Source: Tenrec ecaudatus (Eukaryota; Chordata; Mammalia; Afrosoricida; Tenrecidae). Taken from it: a DNA stretch of 64,000 nucleotides. The position numbers and the translations under genes are program-made. Shown in pieces: positions 1-11,699 of the stretch. A model generated the notes under the pieces. That model was not told the origin of the DNA and did no database searches. It saw only the letters and a program-made list of their open reading frames with translations. Each line of letters begins with the position of its first letter. Within the stretch, counting starts at the first letter, position 1. The DNA lies in NCBI RefSeq assembly GCF_050624435.1, contig NC_134546.1, forward strand, positions 40,193,501 to 40,257,500, read 5' to 3'.

Positions 1-385
1 TGTTCCCCATTCATCCCCAAGGCCACGTTTATATAAATGCCGAGCTGAAGGCCAAGCTCCTGCTCATCTTGAGCAGGCTGCCCCAAAGGGAAGACAAATG
101 GCCTTCAATTAGCTGCTGCTCTAACTCAGAGAGATGCCAGCCCAATCAAAAACCACTTTAGCGAAGGGAGGAAGAAAGGAAGCAGAGCAGCGATCTCCCA
201 GTCCTAATTGACTTTTCCTTTTCAATTTCTTCTCCATCGAAGCACCTCTTCCTCAGGAAATGACTGACTGATGTCAGTGTTCCCTGCCAGGGACGTTCTC
301 AAAGCCCCTGCCTGCTTAAATGCTTTCCACGAGGTGTGCTACTGCCCTCTCCTGTAAGACTTGAATTGAGCACATAGTGGATCTT
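1..385. other. Apparently unique sequence, no gene seen
   Basis: I recognise no repeat family and no convincing open frame. The stretch contains TAATT/CAATTA-type homeodomain-like motifs near 107 and 205 and a balanced base composition. It could include a conserved non-coding element, but that is only an impression. Confidence 0.35.
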
Positions 386-387
386 TA

Positions 388-497
388 TGGGATGCTCTTG
401 GGTAAGCTGGGACTGCTAACCCCAAGGTCCTGGGTTCGAACACACCACCTACTCTGGTAAAGAAAGATAAGACTGTGTCTGTTAGGACCCACACTGC
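388..497 (+). repeat. AfroSINE, 5' half (degraded)
   Basis: A tRNA-like head with a box-B-like GGTTCGAACACACCACC stretch is followed by the AAAGATAAGACTGTGTCTG body typical of AfroSINEs. The element breaks off where RTE-like sequence starts, so it is truncated or interrupted. Confidence 0.6.
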
Positions 498-900
498 TCA
501 TGGAAGCAGTTGTCGAGAGATCAAAAGATGCACTGCCTTAGGTAAATCTGCTGCACAAAACCTTTTGTGGCACAATGAAAAGCAAGGGTATTTCTAAAGC
601 TGGACATTGAATAAAGAAGACCGAAGAAGAATCAATGTGTTTGAATTGGGGTGTATTGGAGAAGATTATTGAAAGTACCATGTACTGTTAACAGGACACA
701 CAAATCTGTCTTGGAAGAGAACTTAGAAGTCAGGACGGCGAGACTTCATCTGACATCCTTTGGACGGGTTGTAAGGAGAGGGCAGTCCCTAGAGAAGGCC
801 GTGGACAAGTAGACGGACTGACACCGTGGCAGCAACAATGGGCTGGAGCACAATCACAGTTGGGGGCAGCGCAGGAGCAGGCCGTATCTCCTTCTGTTGT
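498..900 (+). mobile_element. RTE (BovB/RTE1_LA-type) LINE, 3' coding remnant
   Basis: The segment runs collinearly with the end of RTE ORF2: GGAAGCAGTTGTCGAGAGAT, AATAAAGAAGACCGAAGAAG, AAATCTGTCTTGGAAGAG, TTTGGACGGGTTGTAAGGAG and a final ACACCGTGGCAGCAACAATG block. The same order of blocks recurs in other copies in this window, several on the opposite strand. It is frameshifted and 5' truncated, a dead fossil of the reverse-transcriptase C-terminal region. Confidence 0.8.
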
Positions 901-1394
901 GCTTGTGGGCTCATCAGCACCATTTTCTTTGGGGATGTTTGAGGAAAGCCTTCCTGATTTGAGCCAAGGTCAAAGGGAGTCGAAGGAGCAAGCCAGGCAG
1001 ATCTCTTGTGGAAAAGGTTCTGGGAAGAAGAGAGTGTGGCAGCCAATGCCATGAGGAGGGAGTGTGCCTGGGGTCCTGAGGAAAGAAAGCGTGAGAGATC
1101 TTACTTGGCCAGTGACTGAGAGTTGGAGCGTGTGTGTCCTAAATGAGCTAGTCTGAACATGAACATGACAGCTCTGAACTCATAACTGGCTGGTATATTA
1201 CAGCTTAAATTCTGAGCACCATGTTTGACAGGGGCTACAGTGATGGTGAAAATCCAAGATCTGTTTTAACTAAGGAGGTACATACCTGAAACCTCTACTG
1301 AATTCCTTCTGACTATTGACCATTGATGGGCAATGTGAACAGCCTAGTCCTTGAAATATATTATTTTCACTGCCCTCACCAGTCTAGGGAGGGG

Positions 1395-1680
1395 CAGACT
1401 AGCCCTTAGGGGGATTCCCTGGGTGTGTCCTTGATGGAACTTTGGTGTAGGAGACTTGCAAGGTCCTGAGTCACATCCCGACTATGTTGGACCCATCTTG
1501 TAGGGTCTTCTGTCTGGTGTAACGATAATCATAATCCCATTTCTACATCTCTTGTCCTGGTCTGCTGTAAGCCACAGATGCTTTGGAAACCCCTGGGTAC
1601 CACTATGACTTTGGGTTCACGGCCTCCCACTTTCAGATGTGTCTTTGTTGCTGACCTCTTTAAAATGCAGTACACAGAAA
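1395..1680 (+). mobile_element. Solo LTR-like repeat (family with copies near 11.8 and 17.1 kb)
   Basis: Blocks such as GTGTGTCCTTGATGGAACTT, GGTCCTGAGTCACATC and a later GCCACAGATGC segment are shared in order with 11,740-12,090 and partly with 16,980-17,262. The better copy ends with an AATAAAG signal, typical of a retroviral LTR R region. This copy is the most decayed of the three. Confidence 0.45.
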
Positions 1681-2019
1681 AAAATATATATGTATATATG
1701 TGCTACGTAAATTATATTTGAGATTCGGGTTCCCTTTTATCCCCCATGTGGCTAGAACACGGATGGCTGTGGGGGACGTTTTAGGGAGGCTGGAGAGTGG
1801 TCACAGGTGAGAGGAGAGGAGCAGGTATTGGGAGGGGCAGGCAGCCATTTGGTTCCTCAGCGGATGTCTTTGAAAGGTGAGAAGCAGAGAAGAGCTCCGA
1901 TCTAACTTTGGTTTATAAAGAATTACTCTATCAAGAATAGGCAGTAAGGAACAAGGGTGGAAACAGAAGGACAAATTAGTGCAATAAAGAGTTGGCGAGT
2001 CTATGTTTAATTTTATAAG

Positions 2020-2155
2020 AAAACACCAGGTTTTTCAAGGCAGCGGTACCATTTTCCGTTCCCACCAGACACCTCTGGACATCTACTTGTTTTGCATTCT
2101 TTCCAACCCTTGGTATTAGCTGTCTTTTTAATTATTATCATTCCAGTGGGTGTGT
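2020..2155 (-). mobile_element. Old L1 fragment
   Basis: The plus strand carries GGTACCATTTTCCGTTCCCACCAG, followed by CTTGGTATTAGCTGTC and TCCAGTGGGTGTGTC. This is the reverse complement of a familiar mammalian L1 3' region. It is a short fragment. Confidence 0.6.
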
Positions 2156-2157
2156 CA

Positions 2158-2350
2158 GGAGCTCTGGGAGCACAGGAATTAAGCACTCAACTGCTAAAGG
2201 AAAGGCCAGCGGAGCCCGCTCTCCAGCTGCGCTGGGCAGAAAGGTGTGGCAGTTGGCTTCTCTAAAGGTTTATGACCTTGGAAAGCCTGTGGGCCAGTTT
2301 TCCTCTGTTCTCCAGGGTCAGAATCAGCCACACAGTTAGTTTGGTAGAGG
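2158..2350 (+). repeat. AfroSINE
   Basis: The head GAGCTCTGGGAGCACAG with AAGCACTCAACTGCTAA corresponds to the canonical GAGCCCTGGTGGCACAG start. The body and the terminal GGGTCAGAATCAGCC motif follow in order. It is strongly diverged and heads a cluster of three SINEs. Confidence 0.65.
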
Positions 2351-2384
2351 CCAGAATTAGAAGGATCCTGAGACCCCCAGCACT

Positions 2385-2550
2385 GCTCTGCTAGCCCTTG
2401 AAGGAATTGCTCCATAGAGCTTCCAAGACTGTCCATCTTTATGGGAAGAGACAGCTGCATCTTTCTCCTAGAAAGTGACAGGTAGATTTGAACCTCAACC
2501 TTGTAGTTGTCAGCCCAATTCTTAACCCACTTCACCACCAGGGCTCCCTT
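2385..2550 (-). repeat. AfroSINE
   Basis: Read on the minus strand, the head GGGAGCCCTGGTGGTGAAGT and the TTCAAATCTACC box-B region lead into the GAAAGATGCAGCTGTCTC body. It lies tail-to-tail with the preceding SINE. Confidence 0.75.
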
Positions 2551-2559
2551 CTAACTGCT

Positions 2560-2745
2560 TTAAACCCCAAACCCACAGCCTGGAGTCAATTCTGACTCAA
2601 AGCAGCCCTAGGCAGGATTTCCAAGACTAGAAATCTTTACAGGAAACATTAGTCTCTGTTTTCTCCCAAGAAACAGCTGGTGGGTTTGAACCACCAATCC
2701 TGCAGTTAGCAGTCAGTCCATCTTACCCACCAGCGCCACCATTGT
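2560..2745 (-). repeat. AfroSINE
   Basis: It is full length in layout. The plus strand shows the CAATTCTGACTCAAAGCAGC tail and then a reversed head ending CCACCAGCGCCACC. It sits directly beside the previous minus-strand copy. Confidence 0.75.
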
Positions 2746-2794
2746 TTGGTTGTTACTGATTGAACTTCATTTGAACTGATAATGTGGCCCCAAT

Positions 2795-3460
2795 AGTGTC
2801 CGCTATTAGAAGCTTCTTCTAGGTGCCATCAGATCGCTTTTGACCAAGAGTGACCCTTTGCTCGACAGAACAAAACACTGCCCTGTGCTGGGCATCCCCC
2901 CAGTTGTTCCTGTGCGGGAGCCCCTCGCTGCAGCCACAATGTCAATCCTTCCCATCGAGGGCTTCCCTCTCTCTCACTGCCATCTACTTCACTAAGCACG
3001 ATGTCCTTCTCCAAGAACTGGTCTCTCCTGACAGCCCGTCCAAAGCATGTGAGACGAAGTCTTGCCATCCTTGCCTCTAAGGAGCACAATGGCCATTGTT
3101 CTTCCACGACAGATTTGTTTGTCCTTTGAGCAGTGCACGGTACTTTCAAAGTCTTCTCCAACACCACCATTCACACACATCGATTCTTCTTCAATCTTTT
3201 GTATTCAACGTCAAGCTTTCACAGGCATATAAGGCAATTGAAAAATATCATGGCTTGGGTCAGGCATAACTTATCCTCAAAGTAACACCCTTGCTTTCCG
3301 GTTCTTTAAAGAGGTCTGTACAGCACATACACCCATAGCAACTGGTATTTTGCCCTCTTGACTGCTGCTTCCATGAACGTTGATGGTGGATCCAAGCAAG
3401 ACACCATCCTTGGCAGCTTGCATCTTTTCTCCATTTATCATGATGTGACCTGTTGGTAAC
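2795..3460 (-). mobile_element. RTE LINE, 3' ORF2 remnant
   Basis: Read on the minus strand this covers the ORF2 end and short 3' UTR of an RTE element. Plus-strand landmarks are AGGTGCCATC at the 3' tip, GCACGATGTCCTTCTCCAAG, TTCTTCCACGACAGATTTG, AAAGAGGTCTGTACAGCA and ATTTATCATGATGTGACC. Frameshifts and stops break it throughout. Confidence 0.85.
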
Positions 3461-3799
3461 ATCGTAGAGAAGCGGGAATTTAAATCCAGCCTGTGGAAGG
3501 GTAGGGTTTCGAGAACCAGAGGCCAGGGTGTGAACACTCCAGACTGAGACAGCCTATCAAGTCCAATCTAATGGAGGCAGGAAGACAGCAGAGGGTTGGT
3601 GGATCTAGATTATGAAAGCCTGTGACCACCTCATGGAAACTCGGGCTGGTGTCTGTAATTGCAGGAGAATCTGCCATTTTTTATGGCTCCTGGAAAAAGT
3701 TTCTCTCAGTTTAACTTAAATGAGTATCATTTTGTTCTTTAACGCCCCTTTTACATATTCACTGGCTTCCCAATTGAAAACTGGACCATTATGTACTTT

Positions 3800-4010
3800 T
3801 TCTCGTAGTGGCTCTTGCTGTTGTTAGCTGTCCTGACTCCTGGTGGCCCTCCCCAGAATCAGTTGCAGATTAGACTAGCATGTGACCCATAGGGCTTTCA
3901 TTGGCTGATTTGGGGGATTAGATCTCCAGGACTTTCTTCCTGGTCCATCTTAGTCTGGAAGCTTCACTGAAACCTATTCAGTATCTTAGCAACACACCAG
4001 GCTCCACTGA
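3800..4010 (-). repeat. Old tRNA-derived SINE (AfroSINE-related)
   Basis: GTTGTTAGCTGTCCTGACTC, TTTCATTGGCTGATTT and AGATCTCCAGGACTTTCTTCC follow the reversed order of a long AfroSINE variant. It is heavily mutated and assigned only to the broad group. Confidence 0.45.
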
Positions 4011-4079
4011 TGGATGGACGGGTGGACATGGAAGATGAGAATTCTACCAGTAAACCCCAAGGCCCCCATGTGATGTCAA

Positions 4080-5140
4080 TGTGCCCTTAGACATTTGTAA
4101 ATGTCATCCCACCATAAACACATAGACACACAAGTAAAGCATATTGCCCAGAACCCTTAAATCATCAATCCGAACCCATCATAAATATGTGATTGCCATC
4201 TCCAATACTGGACTAGACTAGACAATATGAGCTGGAGAGGTGAGGAAGCACATCTCCTCTTTTAGCATCTGGCCTGGGCCTGAGGACCAGGGTGCTTTCA
4301 CTTGTTGAACAGCCCCCCTTTCTCTCTGAGCTCGCTCTCAGACTCCCCTCTTGGCTCTATGCTTGACTCTGGGAACCAAACAGAAGACTATCTGACAGCT
4401 GAGCCAGGCTAGCAGAACAGCCCTCATGCTCTCCTGCCCTGTCTCCTTCCTCCTTCCCAGGATCCCCCCCTCTATCCATGTCCTGAGATGCAGAACTCTA
4501 AACCAGCGGAACACCCCGTCTCACAGAAAATCTTTGTCCTCCTGAGCTACCCAGGCATTAGACCTGGTATTGATGATCTGTACCTAGGGATGGTTTAAAG
4601 AAATTTAAATGAACTGTTCCTCTTTTTTTATAGTTTAATTATTTATACTCCATTTAATAAATACTTGCTTTGCCAAATAAATATTTCCAGAAATATAGTT
4701 GATGTACCACTTTAGCCAGAATTGGGGGGTGGGGGGTCAGAGATAAATATTACCTGCAGATTAACATCTCATATAGAAGGCTGAAAAGTTCTGGTTAGCA
4801 ATTTCACATACACAACGGTTGCATTATGGTTAATATAGTTCTGCTTTCATGTCTATTTTCCACTAATAATATCCTTGGGGTGGGGGAGAAAAAGAAGTGG
4901 ATCTTAGTCACATATATTGTTTCACATTATATAAATGACTGGGTTCTAAATCCATTTTAGAAGGGGGTGAACCAACTTTCCTAAACCATCTATGCATCCA
5001 AAATTAATCCATAAATGTATAATTCCTCTTTTTCAAACTCTTTCGCTTTATTGAACAATTCATGAACTGGATAGCATCTACTTTGAAGGTCAGATTGGCG
5101 CTCTGAAGAATAATGAAGGAAGCAAAGATTGTTGTGATAG
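4080..5140. other. No gene or recognised repeat
   Basis: A mixed-composition stretch. An AT-rich part near 4,610-4,700 (many AATAAAT-type words) is followed by a short GGGGTGGGGGG run at 4,724-4,737. No retained coding frame is visible. Confidence 0.4.
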
Positions 5141-5144
5141 TAAG

Positions 5145-5690
5145 GTTTTGTGTCAACTTGGCTCGACCAGAATTCTGTGGTTTGGAAGTTAAGATAGAGG
5201 CATTTCCAATGATGAGACCTCATACAGTTGGAGCATCTCCATGGTGAGGTCTGCTATGAGCAGAAGGACATTTCCTCAGGGTCTGGGCTGCTTCCCATAG
5301 ACAGCGGAAAGGTTGCTTGCTTTTAGTGGCATCTGGATCCTGCGTCTGACTCACCATCTGCCCTGCAGGTCTTTGTACTTGAGCCAGCAGCCTGATATCA
5401 TCTGCTGAGCCTGAGAATCATGAGTAATCTGCCATCTTACCCCCTGGTGGTGGATGAATTCACCTCTATAGGCAGAAGCCTGGCATCTGACCTTCTCTTG
5501 AATTCATCAGCCCCTGCAGAAACGTGAGTCAGGAGTAGCTTCCAGCCTGACATCTATCTGACCCATGGACTTGTAGCTTGCCGACCTCTGCACTCAGTGT
5601 GCATCATTTCCTATCTGCATATGTGCATCTGCAACCATCACTGATTTGCTTTTCTAAATAACCCAGTCTAAGGCAGTTACATAGGCGGGA
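5145..5690 (+). mobile_element. MaLR/ERVL-type solo LTR
   Basis: It opens with GGTTTTGTGTCAACTTGGCT and closes with AATAACCCAGTCTAAGG, the layout of MLT1-like MaLR LTRs. No internal retroviral sequence accompanies it. The exact subfamily is not assigned. Confidence 0.6.
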
Positions 5691-6635
5691 TGCATGACTG
5701 TAAGAACAAGGACCGCGGGGCAACACGTGATGGCTTGTTTCTAAGTTGCTTTCATTCTACAACGCAGTAGGAGCTTTTGTAGTCACATCATGTACTACAG
5801 CTGAGGTAACACGCATAGAGGAGCTGCCTTCAGGGAAGAGTAGGCAATTATAAGAAATAGAAATGTAGTTAAATTTCAATTTGCTGGCATGGAACTTTAC
5901 TTAAGTGACTCTATCTTTTACCTAGCATCGTCAGGTTAACCAAATAAAAAGATTAAAATGTTATTATCTTCAGATTAACTACATCAATGTACAATGCCGG
6001 GATGGCACTGAGGCTTTGTAGGGAATTACTGGGAAAAGAAGGACAGAGCTTTTTGCTTAAGGCTGCTAATCTCAGTGACTTTGACCCTGGTCAAGCATGC
6101 CGTTGGCTGGTTCTGTTGCACTGGGCAGAGAGAGTGGAAGGCAGACAGGACCGGGGGCCTGGCAGGAAGGGGGAGCAGGGAAAAGTGTCTTCCACCCAGG
6201 GTTCAGTGGTTTAATACCTTTCTTCCACCTAGAATGCCTTGGTAGATTTTACCTAGAAGACACACTTGACTTTTTTCCTAGTGGTGATTCACCTAAAGTC
6301 ATTCTGGTTAGCAGGCCAAGCTGAGTGTGAGGTGAGCGGGGTGGTCACACAGATGATGCAATCCCAACACAAAGAAACCAGAGTGTTAGCCGTGCCACCT
6401 TCTCTCGGGCTGCATTGGAGCTTTCTGAAATGTCGTAAACAGCCTGCCTGCCCTTTCCTCCTCCCACCCACCCAGCTAGTGCTGGTACTCTAGCTTTGCA
6501 AGCTTATGTTTCAGCCCCTCATTTGGGGTTCTCCGATCATCTGCAAAGCCTCACATGGTCCCAACCTGGGACAGCACAGTCTGAGAAACCCTGGCAAGAG
6601 GCTGATTGTGGGAAAAGCAAAAGTGGGTTCGTGTG
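5690..6635. other. No gene or recognised repeat
   Basis: Overlapping 60-75 codon frames occur on both strands without recognisable domains. The sequence looks unique. Confidence 0.4.
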
Positions 6636-6637
6636 TG

Positions 6638-7165
6638 TGTGTTAGTCTGGGTAAACCAGGGAAACAAATCCACAGAAACTCATATGTATAACAGAGAGAG
6701 TTTTGTATAAAGGATAAGTGTGCATTAAGCAACCATCCCAACCCAGTGCTGCCCAAGCCCTCAAGTCCAACATTAACCCATATGTCCGACACCAATCCAC
6801 AAAGTCCTCCTCCATCTCACAAAACACACACAATGATGCCAACTGCCAGAGGAAAGCTGAATCAGTGAATGTGTAAGCATCTCAGTGCTGGCAGGGGTCT
6901 CCACACGGCTGCTCCAGCACCCAGGGCTGCATTGGGGTAGGTCCATGTGGCTTCTCCTCAGGGATGTCTTGCAGGAAGTGAGCCTTGCCAGCTAAAGCAG
7001 GGAACTGGCTAAGGCAGTTGGACCCTGGTCTGGCCATCAGAAAGCAAGAGACCTGAGAACTAGAAAGGCGAGGCTCACAGAGCCATTTATCCCTCTGCCT
7101 TTCAATTAACCCCACCTGTGTTTATCGGTCAGGTTATCACAATAAATCTGAACTATCTCAGTGGT
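6638..7165 (+). mobile_element. Lineage-specific LTR, AGAAACTCATATGT family, copy 1
   Basis: It starts GTGTTAGTCTGGGTAAACC, continues with CACAGAAACTCATATGTA, a CCCAAGCCCTCAAGTCC block, the ACAAAGTCCTCCTCCATCTC block and a GGGATGTCTTGCAGGAAGTG block, and ends near ACAATAAATCTGAACTATCT. The same order recurs at 33.3 kb (minus) and 39.0 kb (plus). The ~500-bp size, repeated ends and lack of coding capacity fit a solo LTR of MaLR/ERVL type. Confidence 0.7.
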
Positions 7166-7514
7166 GTGGGGGTGGGGGGCGCGGGTGTGCACGTGTGTGC
7201 ACAAGCCGGTGTTGGGGGAAGTAGGGGAGGGATTTCTTCAGGAAGCTATCTGTACGACTTAATTAAATCTGAAAAAATATGGAAAACCCTAGAACTTTTT
7301 TTGGTTTACACTTCACAACACTCCTCACACCTTCAGGTATCGAGAGAGTTGTTGCCATACAAAGAGGAGCAAAGCAGATGTGACCTGGGGTTCCCCCTCC
7401 AGGGAGAGGACTCTGGGTCTTGGCATTCGCTCTTGCTCAGCATGATCTTGAGCCCGTTCTGCAACCTCTGGGAGTGGAAGGATAGACTGCTGGGCCTGCA
7501 CAGGGTCTGCCACG
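7166..7514. other. No recognised element
   Basis: A short purine/GT-rich run (about 7,160-7,210) precedes sequence that I cannot assign. A 134-codon frame at 7,118-7,522 starts inside the neighbouring LTR and shows no domain. Confidence 0.35.
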
Positions 7515-7655
7515 GGGTGTAGAAGGTTACGCGTTGGGCTGCAAAGGTGGGTGGTTCAAACCTACCAGCAGCTCCATGAGAGAAATATGCAGCTCTCTGC
7601 TCCCAGAAGGATGAGCCACCTCAGAAACCGACACAGGACCTCAGGGACAGAGGAG
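7515..7655 (+). repeat. AfroSINE, partial
   Basis: The order GTTGGGCTGCAAAGGTGGGT, GTTCAAACCTACCAGCAGC, GAGAAATATGCAGC and CTCAGAAACCGACA fits the middle of an AfroSINE; the extreme head is lost. Confidence 0.7.
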
Positions 7656-7659
7656 AAGG

Positions 7660-8880
7660 CCGTGGGATTTTATTTGTAATCTGAAAAGCAGTGTCACTGG
7701 TGTTAACATTTAAAAAAAATTCGGTTGATGATTGAGATGGATGGAAGTTTAACTAAGGTATACCTTGCAGATCAGGTAAGAGTTCAACCAGAGATTCAAA
7801 AATGCTCTGAAGATGAAAGATGCTCAAGACCCCTTGGGGCCACAATCTTATGGATGGCGTTGCTGGGGGTGGGGTGGGGGAGGGGAGAGGAGCTGGAACA
7901 GAACTGATAAGGAAATGTGAGGTCGGGATTTTCATACAGCATTGACGTGAAGAACCATCAGACTATTAACAGATTAACCCAAACTCCCAGCCGGGCCTTT
8001 GGAACCTGTTTCCCTGAAACCGATTGAATTTTCAGAAAGCACAAGTGCCAAAGCAAAGCTGTCTTCAAAGTTTATCTAGATCTTGGCTTACCTCAAAGGT
8101 CACCTTAGGAGCTAGGCTCAAAAGGACCCATAGGGACAAATGGCTTGGGTGGGTCCCCCAACTCTCTGGGTCCGGAAATCTGGATCCTAGGGGAATTGAA
8201 GCAGTGGATCACTAGGAAAACCCACAAGCATTGTGTGTCTGTGGTATATAGTTTGCAGCCAAGAAATGTTAGTGAGAGCGTGTGAGATTATTTTCATGGC
8301 TGAGGTCAGCAGTTAGCCAGTCCAAGGTCACCGTAGTGTCTCACAGCAATGGGAGCACCGTTGTCGATGTGAAGGAAGTAGCTTTGGAGCTAAAGAAAAT
8401 GTAGCCATTCCATGTGCATGGCCTGGTCTATGGAAAAGTTTCTTCACACTGAGACAGGAGCCACACCCCATTCCTGGGCTAAGAGCACACGGACCACCTC
8501 CGTCTCATGCTATTGGTATAGCAAGCATCCTGCTGCTGCCTCACGTCTAGGAGGGAACGAAGCCGTAGGGTTAACGCTGAAACCAAAGGGTTTATACTTA
8601 ATGCTTCTGTTCCCATAAACTGCCCAGCGAGCCCCTTTCTGCCACACATTTGAATCAGACCGTATGCAGGTGGGGTCCTCCCCAAGGTCAGTGCCCAGTC
8701 TTTGGAGAGGAATCCACTGAGCCATGTGCCATTACAACACACCAGCTTGCCATTGGCTACTCCTTCAGAGCATCTCTGGTAACACCACCACTCTAGACAT
8801 ACAGAACCACCTTCTCAGGAGTAGCTCAGATGTCTGTCGGTTTAAACAGGTTCCCAGCTGAAGGGATTCCTATATGAAAG
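7660..8880. other. No gene; mostly unassigned sequence
   Basis: Short open frames on both strands overlap each other and have no recognisable domains. Possible traces of SINE tail (around 8,300-8,360) are too weak to call. Confidence 0.35.
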
Positions 8881-8884
8881 GCGG

Positions 8885-8995
8885 GAGAAAGACGGGGCTA
8901 TCAATTCGGGTAAAGAGTAATGGTCTCAGAACAGGTCTACCCTGCCCTGCAGGGTGGCTGTGAGTTGGCATTGACTTGATGGTGACGGTGAGTTT
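8885..8995 (+). repeat. AfroSINE, 3' half
   Basis: GAGAAAGACGGGGCT, GTAATGGTCTCAGAA, CTGCAGGGTGGCTGTGAGTT and GCATTGACTTGATGG are the body and tail motifs of an AfroSINE. The tRNA-like head is missing. Confidence 0.75.
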
Positions 8996-9149
8996 ATGAA
9001 ACGACTGAAGGCTTCAGTTCCATAACCTTAGGAGACGAGCTGCCAGTATTTGCTCTGTGATTCCTGTCCCACACATGTACGGGAAATCACCCATGCCTCA
9101 AATCTATAGATATGCTCATTTGTTCCATTGGGACATTTTGAGGACTATA

Positions 9150-9480
9150 TTGGAGTTTAAACTGTGAGCACTAGGTTTGCAGAACTAAGGCCAGAGTGCT
9201 CCTGAGAGGCAGGGAGGGCAAGATCTCATCTCACCTCCTTTGGACGTGTTGTTAGGAGCGGCCAGTCCTTGGAGAAGGACATCATGCTTGGGAAAGTGGA
9301 TGGGTGGCAGCAGAAGAAGGGAAGGTCCTCAATGAGAGAGGTTGACACAGTGGCTTCCTCAATGGACTCAGGCATAGGAACAATCGTGAAGATGGCGTAG
9401 AACCAAGCAATGTTTCATTCTGACTTGCACAGGGTCACTATGGGTCAGAACAGACTCAATGACATGGAACAACAACAAGG
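9150..9480 (+). mobile_element. RTE LINE, 3' end
   Basis: The blocks CAGAGTGCTCCTGAGAGG, CCTTTGGACGTGTTGTTAGG, GGAGAAGGACATCATGCTTG, GGTTGACACAGTGGCTTCC and GGGTCACTATGGGTCAGAA, ending in an (AAC) tail at 9,467-9,478, mark the complete 3' end of an RTE1-type element. The 3' tip resembles the AfroSINE tail, consistent with SINE mobilisation by RTE. Confidence 0.85.
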
Positions 9481-9489
9481 TTACAGTGA

Positions 9490-11690
9490 GCCCCTGAATC
9501 CATTCCGAGACTCCATATGGATTCTGCCTCCAACAAGCTCTTCCTGAGCATTGACCAGCAATGTGAAAAGCTTGCCCGCAGGCAGAGTGTGATTGAAAGT
9601 GGGTTGTCCAAGGGGAGGGTGGTGTTTATCGCTCCACAGGAGAGGGAGAGAGGGATTAGACTTCAACCCGGAGCACCAAGACATGAATGAAATACCGATA
9701 TGAAGCAGGGAACCAGTAGAGAGTGCTGCGTGGCTAGCCCCAATCCCAACTACATGGACACACACACCCGTTTCCCCCCAGAAGAATTCACTTCAGAGGA
9801 CAGCAATGAAGCTACAGCTCAGGGAGAGGGGGACGTCTGATCAGAGCACATGGGAGCAAATGAAGGGGGAAGGGGACAGAGTGGAACACATTCCGGTCCA
9901 CCAAACCCCGAGGTCGATATTCCTGCTCAGAGCAGCCAATGCACAGAGGACCATGGGGCCGGCCCCACTATAAGACAAGACGTCCCTCACTGACCCATAG
10001 AGATACAAGGGACAACACTGGAGGCATAGTGTGGGAATTGTGGCTGATCTGACCCCACCATACTGGGGTGAAACACTAAGGGCATGCAACAGAGTAGCAA
10101 GGGGAGCAAAGCAATGAAGTCCCCATGGAATACCAAAACTAGACTTTGAGGCCAGGGCATGGCACCCCATCATACTTGACCAGAAAACACTCCTAAAGGT
10201 CAATAAACAGACCTGGAACTATTTATAGGCTTTTCATTTCTTTTGCCTTGTTTTGCTCTTCCTTGTTTTTGTGCTTATTATTGTCTCTGCAGGACTATCT
10301 AGATAAGATAGGCAGGATAAACAACCTGGAAGAGAAAACAAGTTTCAGTGGGGTGGAGAAGGGGCCATGGGAGAGTGGGAGGTGGGGATCAAAAAGTGAG
10401 TGTTAACAAACCCAGGGACAAGGGAACAACATGTGATCTAAAAATCAATGGCAAGGAGGATGTAGTCTGCCTGGTAGGGTGTGATCAAGGGCAATGTAAC
10501 TGAGAGGAATTGCTGAAACCCAAATGAAGGCTGAGCATGATAGTGGGACAAGAGGAAAGTAAAAGGAAATAGAAGAAAGAACTAGGAGGCAAAGGGCATT
10601 TATAGAGGTCTAAATACAAGCATGTACATATGTAAATATACTTATGTATGATGATGGGGATATAAGTCTGTACATATATTTATAGGTTAAGTATCAAAGT
10701 AGCAGATGGACACTGGTCCTCTACTCAAGTACTCCCTCAATGCAAGAACATTGTGTTCTATTGAACTGGCATTCTGTGATGCTCACCTTCCCAACATGAT
10801 CGCTGAAGACAAAATGGGTGCATAGCAAATGTAGTGAAGAAAACTGACAGTGGCCGACTATCAAAATATATAGCGTCTGGGGTCTTAAAGGCTTAAAGAT
10901 AAACAAGCAGCCATCTAGCTCAGAAGCAACAAAGTCCACATGGAAGAAGCTCACCAGCCTGTGTGATCATGAGATATCAATGGAATCAGCTATCAGGCAT
11001 CAAAGACCCAGAACAAAAAAACCTTTATCATTGTGAATGAGTGGGAGTGCAGAGAGGAGACCCAAAGACCATCTGTAGACAATTGGACATCCCCTTACAG
11101 AAGGGTCACAAGGAAGAGGTGACCCAGTCAAGGTGCAGTATGCACTGATGAAACATATAACTTTCCTCTAGTTCTTGAATACTTCCTCCCCCTACCCCAC
11201 CCCCACTATCATGACCCCAATTCTACCTTACAAATCCAGCTAGATCAGAGCATGTACACTGTAACAGATAAGAAATGGAAACACAGGGAAACCAGGACAG
11301 ACAAACCCTCAGTACCAATAATGAGAGTAGTGATACCAGGAGGGAAAGGGGAAAGTGGTGGGGGAAAGGGGGACTGATCACAACGATCTAACTATAAACT
11401 CCTCCCAGGGGGACAGACAACAGAAAAGTGGGTAAAGAGAGACATGAAAGTGTAAGGCATGAAAAAATACTCATTTATAAATTATCAAGGGTTCATGAGG
11501 GAGGAAGGGTGGGGAGGGAGGAGGGGAATGAGGAGCTGATACCAAGGGCTCAAGTGGAAAGCAAATGTTTTGAGAATGATGATGGCAACAAATGTACAAA
11601 TGCGCTTGATGGAACAGATGTATGGATGGATTGTGATAAGAGCTGTGTGAGTCCCCAGTAAAGTGATTTTTAAAAAAGAAAGTGGTTTGC
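9490..11690 (+). mobile_element. Long non-coding 3' region of a lineage-specific L1
   Basis: One collinear element of about 2.2 kb. Its 3' half (10,700-11,690) supplies the landmarks shared with at least six other copies in the window: GTCTGGGGTCTTAAAGGCTT, CCATCTAGCTCAGAAGCAAC, CATCTGTAGACAATTGGACA, AAACATATAACTTTCCTC, TTTATAAATTATCAAGGG, GAATGATGATGGCAACAAAT and the end GTGAGTCCCCAGTAAAGTG followed by an A-rich tail. No L1 ORF is visible at its start, so it is 5' truncated within, or consists of, 3' UTR. The left boundary is uncertain by about 150 bp. Confidence 0.8.
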
Positions 11691-11699
11691 TACCACTCC

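Noticed and set aside
388-470. Possible tRNA gene (box-B-like GGTTCGAA)
   Set aside because: The tRNA resemblance belongs to the AfroSINE head. No cloverleaf or matching acceptor stem was found here or in the other SINEs.
9841-10203. 120-codon minus-strand frame
   Set aside because: It lies antisense within the L1 3' region with no recognisable domain.
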